Shown here: positions 1 to 8,093 of the stretch, piece after piece
Layout of the letters: the number at the start of each line of letters is the position of its first letter
How positions within the stretch are numbered: the first letter of the stretch is position 1
DNA from: Oscillospiraceae bacterium
GTDB lineage: Bacteria > Bacillota > Clostridia > Oscillospirales > SIG627
Length of the DNA: 51,520 nucleotides
Assembly (NCBI GenBank): GCA_015065265.1
Contig: SVQQ01000012.1
Span: 1-51,520, forward strand
Reading direction: 5' to 3'
The notes under the pieces: model-generated
Databases searched by the model: none
What the model saw: only the letters and a program-made list of their open reading frames with translations
Told to the model about the DNA's origin: nothing
Made by a program: the position numbers and the translations under genes

Positions 1-30
1 AACAAGAAAGCCCTAATTGGTCAGATTAAG

Positions 31-101
31 ACATAACCCGTTATGTATATGTATGGTATCGACTAAGCGATATAAAGAGGGTGAGCGATCAATTGCGCTC
101 A
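31..101. other. Three consecutive hairpins in a leftward leader
   Basis: Three short dyads follow each other: 31-37 with 40-46, 57-61 with 68-72, and 82-87 with 96-101. They lie downstream of the leftward promoter at 163-191, so a transcript heading out of the window would carry them in its first 160 nt. No open reading frame of note covers this stretch. It may be a structured leader or a small RNA belonging to a gene left of the window; this is an inference from the dyads only. Confidence 0.35.
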
Positions 102-162
102 AATAAGTATTATGTGTGTATAAACACGATAACCTCGGGGAACAATATTCAGTTGTATTATA

Positions 163-191
163 ATTTTACCCTAATTTTTTCCTCTTGTCAA
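163..191 (-). promoter_or_regulatory. Leftward sigma-A-type promoter
   Basis: On the minus strand TTGACA (186-191) is followed after exactly 17 bp by TAAAAT (163-168). It is flanked by a 9-bp inverted repeat, ATAACCTCG at 129-137 and CGAGGTTAT at 212-220, which may be paired operator half-sites. The gene it drives is outside the window. The rest of 1-606 shows no convincing coding region. Confidence 0.6.
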
Positions 192-502
192 ATCGGCTGG
201 AGCAATTTATACGAGGTTATGTCGATTTAGCGGAGATTAGGGCTAAATATATGCCGTAATGAGTACGTTTTTTGTACGATTCATAGCACTTTGTGTTCGT
301 TTCAGCACTTTTTTGAAAAAAGTTCAAATTTTTTTCGATTGTTTTCTCCCCCTCTTCCTTCTGTACATAAATTAATCGAGTATTGGTCTTTCAATGCGGA
401 GTGGTTTACTCTCCATATAAGTAATGATCGATTTTTGGTAAAAAGTCAAGGGGTGCACACCAACTTTTTTGCCTCAAATTGAAAACATTTTATGACGAAA
501 AT

Positions 503-530
503 GCACGTCCGACATTACTGCCGGACGTGC
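503..530. terminator. Hairpin downstream of the helicase gene
   Basis: A perfect 9-bp stem (503-511 with 522-530) lies about 75 bp beyond the stop of the leftward helicase gene. The T-run that follows on the minus strand is short, so this is a weak candidate for the terminator of the three-gene operon. Confidence 0.4.
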
Positions 531-606
531 TGTGTTATATGGTGTTACGAACTTTTTTCATGAAGAGACTTGTAACAAGGAAATAAAAGATGTCGACCTT
601 GTTGTT

Positions 607-3600
607 TCATTTGCTTTTATAGAATGGGCTTAGGTTGATAAAGAGATCCTTTATTTCGTCAGTGTCTTCAAAGTTCTGGAAGATATATTCCAGCAGCTCC
701 TCTTGACGAGCTTGTCCCAGCGTCAATCTGTACAGAGAAAGAATCTTGATCAATCGCTCATAAGATATCTCATCTCTACTGAAAGGATACATTGGCACGA
801 TTCGTTCGATCCGTACCATACCTTCCTGCTCGGTCAATCCCCAGAACGGGATCAAATCAGAACAGCCATCTGTTTTCTCCGCATCTTTAGCCTGCTGAAA
901 CATTTCACTCCAGATATCCTTCTTGAACGTAGTTTGACCATATCGGTCAGCCACATTTTGGCGAATTGCCAAACACTCAAACCGATTGATACGCCCCTCT
1001 CTCTGCTCCAAATCAATAGGATTGGAAGGCAAATTCCAGTGGACAATCCGACGACAGTAGTTATGGAAGTCCAAGCCCTCTTGACCGATGGAAGTAGATG
1101 CCAGTACAAAGGGACGAAACGGCGAGTTAAAGGAATTACGAACAGACTTCTTTCGATCTGCATCTTTTTCTCCGATGCCCTTAGTAAAGGAAACAGCGAA
1201 GTGTGTACGGATGTTAACTGTCTTTTCCTTTTTGCCAGCCAAGCGTGCCTTGAAATTGTTGAGCGTGTCCACACTGTAGGCAGTAGTTCTCACATTCATA
1301 GACTCAATCATATTGCGATGCAGACGCTCCAACAGCTTCTCGTCACGATCCAAGCCATTGGTGAGCAAATGACCATACTCATCAAGCATTGCCTGCAGGT
1401 TGCCATCCTTACAGTAGTTAAGCACATTCAACCAGTGTGCATCATCAGACTCACCATAGCACAGTTCAATCACGGCTGTAGATTCCGGAGTATTCATCCG
1501 ATTGATGAACACCTTTGCAATCTGACTAGGCATATATCCGGGAACGCTATTGCCACCGGAATACTGTCGATACATTCTCAGAGCGCAGACGGCAGGTGAT
1601 GCAATTGCTATGGTAGCAAGGACATCCAAGAGATCTGCAGGCATCTTACCCAACTCCAGTTTTCTTCCGTAACTGGTTTGACGGTACAACTCGCGCAGTT
1701 CTTGCAGGTGGCGAAGGAAACCTTTTTGCCGTGCCGTTTTCTCGTCTTCATCACCAAATGCAGAAAGCTTGTCATCACTATCCAGCCAGGATTGGACATA
1801 GCCCGCACCATCCAACACCAAGGGAATCATGTAATACCAACGTTTATCCTCAAATGTGGATTGTCCAGAAGTAAAGCGCTGCAGTTTAGTTGCAAGCTTT
1901 TCTTTAATGATGGCCTCAATTTCAGCAAGGGACAGTCCCTTGTTCAGACAATTGATGGGGTCATAGCAATCGGCCAGGAACCGAGAAGGATACATCAGAC
2001 AGAACAATGTCATTGCGTTCGGCGAATCGTTGCTAACAGAGAAATTCAACCTTGCCAACGGAAAACGTTTTTCGCCGGTGTTGAAATATCGGGGATCCTT
2101 ATCAGGATTTCTCTTAGCCAGCACACCTACGGTTCTGCGCTCCGCCTCATAGGAAAGAAGACCGGCAAGCATACGCGGTACCATTTCCCAGGATGAGAAG
2201 ATAAGTGTCTTGGAGAAATGCTTGGCATTTTCGAAGGCTCCGCTCAATGCATAATAAGGACGGGAGGGTGGCACCCAAAGTAGGTTTTCGGCACCGCCTT
2301 TGAACACGTGCTTCAACACACGAGACAGTCGGGCGTTACCGGGAGCGATTTCATCGTACTTATCAAAGCTCGCCCTCTTAAGCCATAACCATTCACGATT
2401 CAAAACAGAAAGATCTTCCGGCTTGGAAGCGAAGTGCCGCTCGATATCTTTCTTTAGCTTATAATCACGCATAAAAGAAAGAAGATAGGGGCAAGACTTG
2501 ATATAGTCAATAGGCACATTATAGGAAAGGTTGATGTCTTCCAACAGCTTCTGTGCCTGCAAATAGGATTTGATATCAGATGCCTCCACCTCAACCGGTT
2601 CTTTTACCTCGTGCGCATCAATCATATCAGCACCTTCGGTAGCCGAAATACGTTCTGTGCGGCAAATATGATTGTAAAGAGCATCTTCTGCGGCCTGCTT
2701 TGCTGCTATCACCGTAGTATCACCGGAAGTGAGCTCCTTTAGGCTGACAGAATAGTTGTTCCATACAGTATGGAAGTGTTCGTCCTCCTGAGGTGTCACA
2801 TTCAAGAACCGCATCACATCCATAAATTCGGAATAATGCTCATCCACCTGTGTCTCGTCAATCTCTTCCAGTGTGGAGTACATTTTGTAAGGCGTTGCAG
2901 AAAGGAGCAGCATACGGACAGATTCAGCGTTAAAGAATTTAGCTGCTAGCATACCAGTTTCAGTTTCCGGATCGGAATTAATCAAATACTTGAACCGCTG
3001 GAATTCATCCATGATAACCAGATCAGGTTCAAGCTTGTCCAAACTGATTTGCGCAAACATAACACGCAGCTTTCCAATAATACCGTTATTATTGAGTCGC
3101 CGATTGCCGCTGTACTTGATACGTTGGCATAAGTCAATGAGTTCTTCTAAGTAGGTGTCTCCGCCTTTTTGTTTTGCTCTCAACGTATGGTTTATATGCT
3201 CCATCATGTATCGAAGGTACTCACCATTCGTTTGAGCATCACATATGAGAACGTTCTTCTCATATTCCTCTCGATACCAATCCCAGGCTTTATACGCCCA
3301 GTCCCGCATAGCAACATCCAATTGAGGTAACCAGGATTCTAACTCCGGGATTCGTTTGAGCAATGCGAACATAAGAGCTCGTTCGTCAACCGTACCGGCA
3401 CCACCGGTCATGCGGAATGACGTATCTGGGGTCAGTGGAATTAACTGAATGAAACGACTAAGCAAATCCTTATCGCTTTCTTGCATGAAAATGTTCAGGT
3501 GCTGCATAGAAAGACGGGAAGAACTGGTTGCCTCACGGCGCACCTCATTGCTTATCATGAGCTTATTCAAATTCTGATCGGCGATGGCGCTGTTAGAGCA

Positions 3601-3837
3601 AATGTAAACGACCTTGACCAAATTATCGCCGCCAGCCTTCTGCATTTGTGCAAGCTTAGCTACAGTACCTCTAGCTATCAGAGTTTTTCCCAAGCCGACT
3701 TCGTCAGATACCAAGACACGCTTTTGTCCGTTTCGGTATAAAGAGTCAATACGGTTAACGGTGGCACGCTGGAAGTCCTTCAGACCTGACATAATCCTAT
3801 TTTCTATTTCGTCTAATTTACCGGCAACATCAATCAT
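607..3837 (-). CDS. SF2/SNF2-type helicase of a putative defence operon
   Basis: A 1,076-residue DNA or RNA helicase-like ATPase. Visible motifs are Walker A DEVGLGKT near residues 45-52, a DEAH-box variant DEFQ at 277-280, SAT at 313-315, and motif VI QREGRINR at 945-952 preceded by a GQEGLDFH block. The spacing between the two RecA-like lobes is large, so the protein carries big insertions. DEVGLGKT is typical of SNF2/RapA-like enzymes. The gene is the last of three, overlapping the PLD gene by 8 bp, which implies translational coupling. No nuclease or methyltransferase motif is apparent in this protein. A role in phage defence is inferred from its partners; the family is not one I can name more precisely. 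Confidence 0.85.
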   Translation of the reverse strand: MIDVAGKLDEIENRIMSGLKDFQRATVNRIDSLYRNGQKRVLVSDEVGLGKTLIARGTVAKLAQMQKAGGDNLVKVVYICSNSAIADQNLNKLMISNEVRREATSSSRLSMQHLNIFMQESDKDLLSRFIQLIPLTPDTSFRMTGGAGTVDERALMFALLKRIPELESWLPQLDVAMRDWAYKAWDWYREEYEKNVLICDAQTNGEYLRYMMEHINHTLRAKQKGGDTYLEELIDLCQRIKYSGNRRLNNNGIIGKLRVMFAQISLDKLEPDLVIMDEFQRFKYLINSDPETETGMLAAKFFNAESVRMLLLSATPYKMYSTLEEIDETQVDEHYSEFMDVMRFLNVTPQEDEHFHTVWNNYSVSLKELTSGDTTVIAAKQAAEDALYNHICRTERISATEGADMIDAHEVKEPVEVEASDIKSYLQAQKLLEDINLSYNVPIDYIKSCPYLLSFMRDYKLKKDIERHFASKPEDLSVLNREWLWLKRASFDKYDEIAPGNARLSRVLKHVFKGGAENLLWVPPSRPYYALSGAFENAKHFSKTLIFSSWEMVPRMLAGLLSYEAERRTVGVLAKRNPDKDPRYFNTGEKRFPLARLNFSVSNDSPNAMTLFCLMYPSRFLADCYDPINCLNKGLSLAEIEAIIKEKLATKLQRFTSGQSTFEDKRWYYMIPLVLDGAGYVQSWLDSDDKLSAFGDEDEKTARQKGFLRHLQELRELYRQTSYGRKLELGKMPADLLDVLATIAIASPAVCALRMYRQYSGGNSVPGYMPSQIAKVFINRMNTPESTAVIELCYGESDDAHWLNVLNYCKDGNLQAMLDEYGHLLTNGLDRDEKLLERLHRNMIESMNVRTTAYSVDTLNNFKARLAGKKEKTVNIRTHFAVSFTKGIGEKDADRKKSVRNSFNSPFRPFVLASTSIGQEGLDFHNYCRRIVHWNLPSNPIDLEQREGRINRFECLAIRQNVADRYGQTTFKKDIWSEMFQQAKDAEKTDGCSDLIPFWGLTEQEGMVRIERIVPMYPFSRDEISYERLIKILSLYRLTLGQARQEELLEYIFQNFEDTDEIKDLFINLSPFYKSK

Positions 3838-5635
3838 CCAGCTTCACCACCTTTCGGAAAGTATCATACAGTTTTTCAAAATTCTCAGGGATCACACCAT
3901 CTGCAGAAACAGTTTTCAACAGATAATCAATCTCTTTCAGTTTACCGGGATTCGTAGCAGCAGTCTGGAGCATCTTTTCATACAGAGGCGGCAACTGGTA
4001 ACCTTGTGATCTACTGGTAGAACCAGCCTGCTTTTGTATTTCCATGCTTTCCAAAGAACTAAGCATATGGTCATCACCCAACAGGAAGGCAATATACTGA
4101 TAAAAGCAATGCTTGTCATTGATGACACCGGAAACAATCGCCTTCTCTCGCTCCTCAGGAATTCCTTCGGTGGGAATCATCAAAACACGGCTAATACTGT
4201 TTTCTCCGTCAGATACATAAACCTTGTAAAACTCAGATAACTGTGTCAAAGAGAGTCCCTGAAAGACCATTTCTTCTGCAAGGAAAGCTCGCTTATTTGA
4301 AAGCAGCGGAGAAATCTCGATCTGATAAGGCGTAGAGAGAATGCCGGGATAAACCTTGATGCTAAAGGTGTCACCACAGTCCTCGACTCTCGCATGAGGT
4401 CTGTTTCGTACCAGTTCTTTTAAAACACCATCCAATAAGCTTTGGGTGTCTTCTGTAACAGTTGCCGCCTGCTCGGTAGACAGTGTGACCCGTTGGAACG
4501 GGTTGCTTACGGCGTCTTCCTCACCACAGAAGAGCTGCTCAGTCAATTTAGACAGATTCAGATAGCGATTCTTTGAGCGAAGGCGCATCATAAACTCAAC
4601 GTTGCCATTCATGGCATTATGAGAGGCGTTAAGCGAGCCTAAATAAAGATCAGAATCAGAATTCTTCCGAACCATATACACCTTTGCATGAATGTCTTGC
4701 TGCAGGATTGCGGAATTCTCCTCCGAAATCAAAGATTCGCCATCAACGATAGCGTCCTTCAAGGTGTAGATTTTGAAGTTAGCACAGTCCTTGGCCTTGA
4801 GACGGTCCAACGACATAGCTCGTGTAAGCAGTATGTATTCAGAATGATTTATGTACGGATTACGATCGTTGAAGTCTTTAATTATACCGTTAGACAGGAA
4901 CGGACTCATTATCAAAACCTCGTGAAATGAGTCTGAGAATAGCGGATAATCCGTTATGTTGTGGTAACTGCCATCTGATGCTTTGATGCCTACAGGAATA
5001 AAGTCATAATCGTAGAACTCTTTGCTGTTCAGCTCAAACTCTACGTAAGGAAGCTCACGCATCATGCGACGAACAGCAAGCTTTTTATCTCCAGCAAAAT
5101 TACTCAGATAGGACAGAAAATCGCAAACGGGATCGTTTTTGTCAGTGGTTTCCTCGGTTAACCGACCATCCATGCAGAACGTTACATCCCAACTGCGATC
5201 AAAAGTAAGATTGCGGCTGAGTACTACAACTCGATACAGGACTTCCTTGTCATCGTTGATATAGCGCAACAACCAGAATTTAGGATGGAATGAAGGATAT
5301 CTCGAGATACCTCTGTGCTTTCTGGTGGTTACTTGGAATACCATTTTTTCAAGTAATACATATAGCGGTGTGACATTGTTGGGCATATGAATTTGACCGC
5401 CCTCGCAGAAGAGCGCAACCTTGTCTCCCGTACTGCGCAATGCCTCCAGCAGGCAAATGGGATTATTCAGCAAGGCACTATCAGTTTCCTCAGACAGACC
5501 CAATGCAATACAGGCGCCAACAAGTGCATCCAAATCCAAGGAATATGTAGTTCCCACAGCAAAATCCAAGCGAAAACCAACAGGCGGTGTTAGAACCTGT
5601 CCGTAATCCAATCGATCTTGATTAGGATTAAGCAT
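3830..5635 (-). CDS. Phospholipase D-like (HKD) nuclease-type protein
   Basis: A 601-residue protein with two HKD-like elements. The first is HPKFWLL with H117 and K119, followed by a SRNLTFD segment. The second is HAKVYMV with H316 and K318, followed by an LGSLNAS segment that matches the usual HxK...GSxN arrangement. PLD-superfamily proteins in bacterial defence loci are often nucleases. The invariant Asp of each motif is hard to place by eye, so activity is not assured. The C-terminal 200 residues match nothing I recognise. It overlaps the DUF6361 gene upstream and the helicase gene downstream by 8 bp each, so the three proteins are probably made in fixed ratio and may form a complex. Confidence 0.82.
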   Translation of the reverse strand: MLNPNQDRLDYGQVLTPPVGFRLDFAVGTTYSLDLDALVGACIALGLSEETDSALLNNPICLLEALRSTGDKVALFCEGGQIHMPNNVTPLYVLLEKMVFQVTTRKHRGISRYPSFHPKFWLLRYINDDKEVLYRVVVLSRNLTFDRSWDVTFCMDGRLTEETTDKNDPVCDFLSYLSNFAGDKKLAVRRMMRELPYVEFELNSKEFYDYDFIPVGIKASDGSYHNITDYPLFSDSFHEVLIMSPFLSNGIIKDFNDRNPYINHSEYILLTRAMSLDRLKAKDCANFKIYTLKDAIVDGESLISEENSAILQQDIHAKVYMVRKNSDSDLYLGSLNASHNAMNGNVEFMMRLRSKNRYLNLSKLTEQLFCGEEDAVSNPFQRVTLSTEQAATVTEDTQSLLDGVLKELVRNRPHARVEDCGDTFSIKVYPGILSTPYQIEISPLLSNKRAFLAEEMVFQGLSLTQLSEFYKVYVSDGENSISRVLMIPTEGIPEEREKAIVSGVINDKHCFYQYIAFLLGDDHMLSSLESMEIQKQAGSTSRSQGYQLPPLYEKMLQTAATNPGKLKEIDYLLKTVSADGVIPENFEKLYDTFRKVVKLDD

Positions 5636-6836
5636 TGTCTGTCACCTCGCCTTCAAAGATGTCTTTTAAGATTGTTCGCGCATTGGGGAAACGATAATCT
5701 AAGTAGTAACCGCCAAACCAAGCATCCAAGTCGAATTCTCCCGGATGAGCAGTTTTAGCTCGACCACTACCTTTCAGTAGGATCTCCCGATCCTTAATGC
5801 ACTTACATAAGCCGTCAAAGTCGTCTGCCAAAATGTTTTGTTGTGCAGTCCGGAGGAAATTACATAGTGCTCCATTTCCCGCTAAAGATAATCGGGAAAT
5901 AACCTGTTCAAGATCAACACCAGCTTCTTCCTTGAACAAGGGACGGAGCCTCTCATACTCATCATTAGCAGCATCGTTCTTACCATCGGAGATAATGATA
6001 TTGTAAGCAACGCGAATAATGTAAAGGAAATGTGAGAATTGCAGTGCAAGCGCATAATCTTCCTGAATATGTTCAGGGAAAACTTCAATCAATTCTGCAA
6101 GATCATCAAAGTTTTCACAATCCAACACCTGTGTTAAATTCTCTCGAAGAATGAATCCGAGCATTGTATTGGGATAGTTTGCAATGATTTGTTTTTTAAG
6201 AAATCCCGCTTCTGCTGCTGTCAAATTCATTTTCAGATCATCCAACCATCCGGAATAGTGCGTCGGCAAATTCCAAAACTGAAAACCGCCACTGTTGCCG
6301 GCATCTCTGTCGTCGCACTCATTTTCCTCTGCATTATCATTTCGATTGCCGAGCTTCTTGAGTGTGGACTTGCGATTTTTAAGAGCGCAAGATGTGCGCA
6401 GATACTCTGTAAGTGTCAGATTTCCACCGGTAAAGATGCGATACTGACGCAAACCATTCCAATAGATTTCAACCGGAGCACGCTTGACCCATTGCCCACG
6501 TAGCAAAGATCTGCCACCGATAATGCCAATCTCACTTCTGTTTTGATCCAGCAAGCATTCACCACATTCCCGTTCGATAGCATCCAGTGTTCTGCGAAGC
6601 ACATTGGGATTTGCTTCGGAACTGCGCTCCAGATCCTTCAATGCATAAGGAACGATCAGAAAATATTTGGCCCGTGTTTGGATGGTAGATGTACCAGGAA
6701 AGAAAATATTAGAAAAGCCATCACGAACAGGAGCAATACCCAGTTCGTCCAGCGTTCCATTTTCTTGTAACAGATCCAGAACACTCAATATTTTACTGCG
6801 TTCAGACTTTGAAAAGTCAATCCAGCCTAATTGCAT
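5628..6836 (-). CDS. DUF6361 family protein
   Basis: A 402-residue protein opening with QLGWIDFS and a downstream FFPGTSTIQTRAKYF block, which I recognise as the signature of the DUF6361 family. In that family these genes commonly precede a PLD-like gene and a helicase gene, as here. No catalytic motif is evident; residues about 160-185 form a charged, Asn/Asp-rich linker. It is the first gene of the operon, behind a promoter at 6931-6959. Its function is unknown; being first and always paired with the other two suggests a sensor, adaptor or assembly subunit of a defence complex. Confidence 0.8.
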   Translation of the reverse strand: MQLGWIDFSKSERSKILSVLDLLQENGTLDELGIAPVRDGFSNIFFPGTSTIQTRAKYFLIVPYALKDLERSSEANPNVLRRTLDAIERECGECLLDQNRSEIGIIGGRSLLRGQWVKRAPVEIYWNGLRQYRIFTGGNLTLTEYLRTSCALKNRKSTLKKLGNRNDNAEENECDDRDAGNSGGFQFWNLPTHYSGWLDDLKMNLTAAEAGFLKKQIIANYPNTMLGFILRENLTQVLDCENFDDLAELIEVFPEHIQEDYALALQFSHFLYIIRVAYNIIISDGKNDAANDEYERLRPLFKEEAGVDLEQVISRLSLAGNGALCNFLRTAQQNILADDFDGLCKCIKDREILLKGSGRAKTAHPGEFDLDAWFGGYYLDYRFPNARTILKDIFEGEVTDNA

Positions 6837-6930
6837 AACACATCTCCATAAAATAAGTAGTTTCGTAAATATCTAAATACAGTATAAAACATATACTGTC
6901 TCATAAAACGGACTTCAAGCTTCTTTTTTT

Positions 6931-6959
6931 ATTATAACATATTTCAGCAATAAATTAAA
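6931..6959 (-). promoter_or_regulatory. Promoter of the DUF6361-PLD-helicase operon
   Basis: On the minus strand TTTAAT (6954-6959) and a perfect TATAAT (6931-6936) are 17 bp apart, about 95 bp before the DUF6361 start. The -10 is embedded in the 12-mer ATATGTTATAAT (6931-6942), which recurs twice upstream of the neighbouring SLOG gene. Confidence 0.55.
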
Positions 6960-6970
6960 GATATCGACTC

Positions 6971-7480
6971 CTAATTATAAATGTTTATAACTTTAATTTT
7001 CTTTTTTTGTGCATAGTCATACGCTATTTTGGTTCCGCTTTTGGGTTGATAATCTGTAAGATCGTGACGGCTATTTTTACGGCGTGGTGGAGCGTATCCG
7101 GTATTATAATAAATAATACAAACATTGCTTCGGTCTATCATCTCGCAATTGCGTTCCACATAGGCAGCTTTACCGGCTTTCTCCATTCCCTCCGGATAAT
7201 AGGTATCCTCATAGCTTTCCAACAAGTAGCTTCTGTAGCTTTCGTCAATGCATGGAAACTCCGCTCTCACATAAACACGTTTAATGTGAGGGTATTTTTC
7301 TTTTATTTTGGTTACCAAATCATAGCACAGACTGTCGAACTGGCTTTTACTGCCAAACAAGAATGTATTAATATTTTGGTCCACAATTAAACTTTCAATT
7401 GTGTTCGTAATTTTAGTCCTCAGTTCAAGTGTATCTACAATCTTTCGGTGACCAAAAAAACAACAGGTTTTATTCTCCAA
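6971..7480 (-). CDS. SLOG/YpsA-like Rossmann-fold protein
   Basis: A 169-residue protein starting with a TTG codon (no ATG fits) and a weak ribosome binding site. The N-terminal CCFFGHRK segment (residues 6-13), a central FLFGSKSQFDSLCYDL segment, and the late EMIDRSNVCIIYY strand are typical of SLOG-superfamily proteins such as DUF1273/YpsA. These bind nucleotide-derived ligands and are often linked to defence or stress systems. The C-terminus has the usual KIAYDYAQKK helix. It sits upstream of the helicase operon on the same strand, 134 bp away, and behind a repeated promoter-like motif. A ligand sensor role is inferred, not shown. Confidence 0.65.
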   Translation of the reverse strand: MENKTCCFFGHRKIVDTLELRTKITNTIESLIVDQNINTFLFGSKSQFDSLCYDLVTKIKEKYPHIKRVYVRAEFPCIDESYRSYLLESYEDTYYPEGMEKAGKAAYVERNCEMIDRSNVCIIYYNTGYAPPRRKNSRHDLTDYQPKSGTKIAYDYAQKKKIKVINIYN

Positions 7481-7548
7481 GCAGTTATCACATCCAAAAT
7501 TTTATGTTTTAATGCATCAAAACGACGATAAAATTTCTGCATCAACCC

Positions 7549-7580
7549 ATTATAACATATTTTCTTGGATTATAACATAT
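7549..7580 (-). promoter_or_regulatory. Twin ATATGTTATAAT motifs upstream of the SLOG gene
   Basis: Two identical 12-mers on the minus strand, at 7549-7560 and 7569-7580, are spaced exactly 20 bp start to start, about two helical turns. Each contains a TATAAT. The same 12-mer forms the -10 of the helicase operon at 6931-6942. They may be tandem -10 elements, or a regulator's binding sites overlapping them. Confidence 0.45.
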
Positions 7581-7631
7581 ATTTATTTATGAAATTTGAA
7601 AATTTAGCGTAAATTCTTGGAATAGTTTGCT

Positions 7632-7661
7632 CTTGTCATTGTTTAAAATAATAATGACAAG
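7632..7661. promoter_or_regulatory. Palindromic operator over the XRE gene's leader
   Basis: A perfect 9-bp inverted repeat, CTTGTCATT (7632-7640) and AATGACAAG (7653-7661), is separated by 12 A/T-rich bases that include TAAAAT. Its right arm runs into the ribosome binding site AAGGAGG. This is a good candidate for an autoregulatory operator of the XRE protein. Confidence 0.45.
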
Positions 7662-7674
7662 GAGGAATTGTGTC

Positions 7675-7992
7675 ATGGATGCTAATTTTATAAGAAACAG
7701 AATAACCGAATTGCGACTCAAAAAGGGTGTTTCAGAATATCAAATGAGTTATGATCTTGGTCATAGCAGGAGCTATATCTATAACATATCCTCCGGAAAG
7801 TCCTTGCCGCCTATGGCAGAGTTCCTTGAGATATGTAATTACTTTGAAATCACACCCAGCCAGTTCTTTGACGATTCTATTGAAAACCCGGCATTGCTTC
7901 AAAGTGCGATTGATGAGCTCAGAAAGCTTAATGATGACGATATGATGCTGATCATCGGCCATATTCGCCGTTTAACAAAGGAACAAAAGTAA
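7675..7992 (+). CDS. XRE-family helix-turn-helix regulator
   Basis: A 105-residue protein with an N-terminal Cro/C1-type helix-turn-helix: IRNRITELRLKKGVSEYQMS, then a GHSRSYIYNISSGKSLPP recognition region, then the FLEICNYFEITPSQFFD helix pair. I place the start at 7675 because the AAGGAGG ribosome binding site lies 10 bp upstream; a longer frame from TTG at 7627 has none. The C-terminal 40 residues are helical and may dimerise. It is transcribed rightwards, divergently from the SLOG gene and the helicase operon, and is therefore well placed to control both and itself. Confidence 0.85.
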   Translation: MDANFIRNRITELRLKKGVSEYQMSYDLGHSRSYIYNISSGKSLPPMAEFLEICNYFEITPSQFFDDSIENPALLQSAIDELRKLNDDDMMLIIGHIRRLTKEQK

Positions 7993-7995
7993 GCA

Positions 7996-8026
7996 ACAAG
8001 CCGCACCCAATACGAGTGCGGCTTGT
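7996..8026 (+). terminator. Terminator of the XRE gene
   Basis: An 11-bp GC-rich stem (7996-8006 with 8016-8026) directly follows the XRE stop codon. The tail GAGTTGTTT is only moderately T-rich. Confidence 0.6.
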
Positions 8027-8093
8027 GAGTTGTTTCCCAACTATATTCAGGTAAATAATAATATAATTAAACGAAAGATATGAGGCGCATACA

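Noticed and set aside
291..482. 63-codon rightward frame in the left flank
   Set aside because: Composition is low-complexity Phe/Ser-rich, no ribosome binding site, and no recognisable motif; it looks like chance.
703..1599. 298-codon rightward frame inside the helicase gene
   Set aside because: It is antisense to the helicase C-terminal lobe, whose motifs are clear; no start signal or family match.
607..6836. Assignment to DISARM or Druantia
   Set aside because: A PLD protein and a helicase are shared with DISARM, but DUF1998-type genes and a methyltransferase are missing, and DUF6361 is not part of either system as I know them.
7627..7674. Longer N-terminus for the XRE regulator from TTG 7627
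   Set aside because: It would translate through the palindrome and the AAGGAGG ribosome binding site; ATG 7675 is the natural start.
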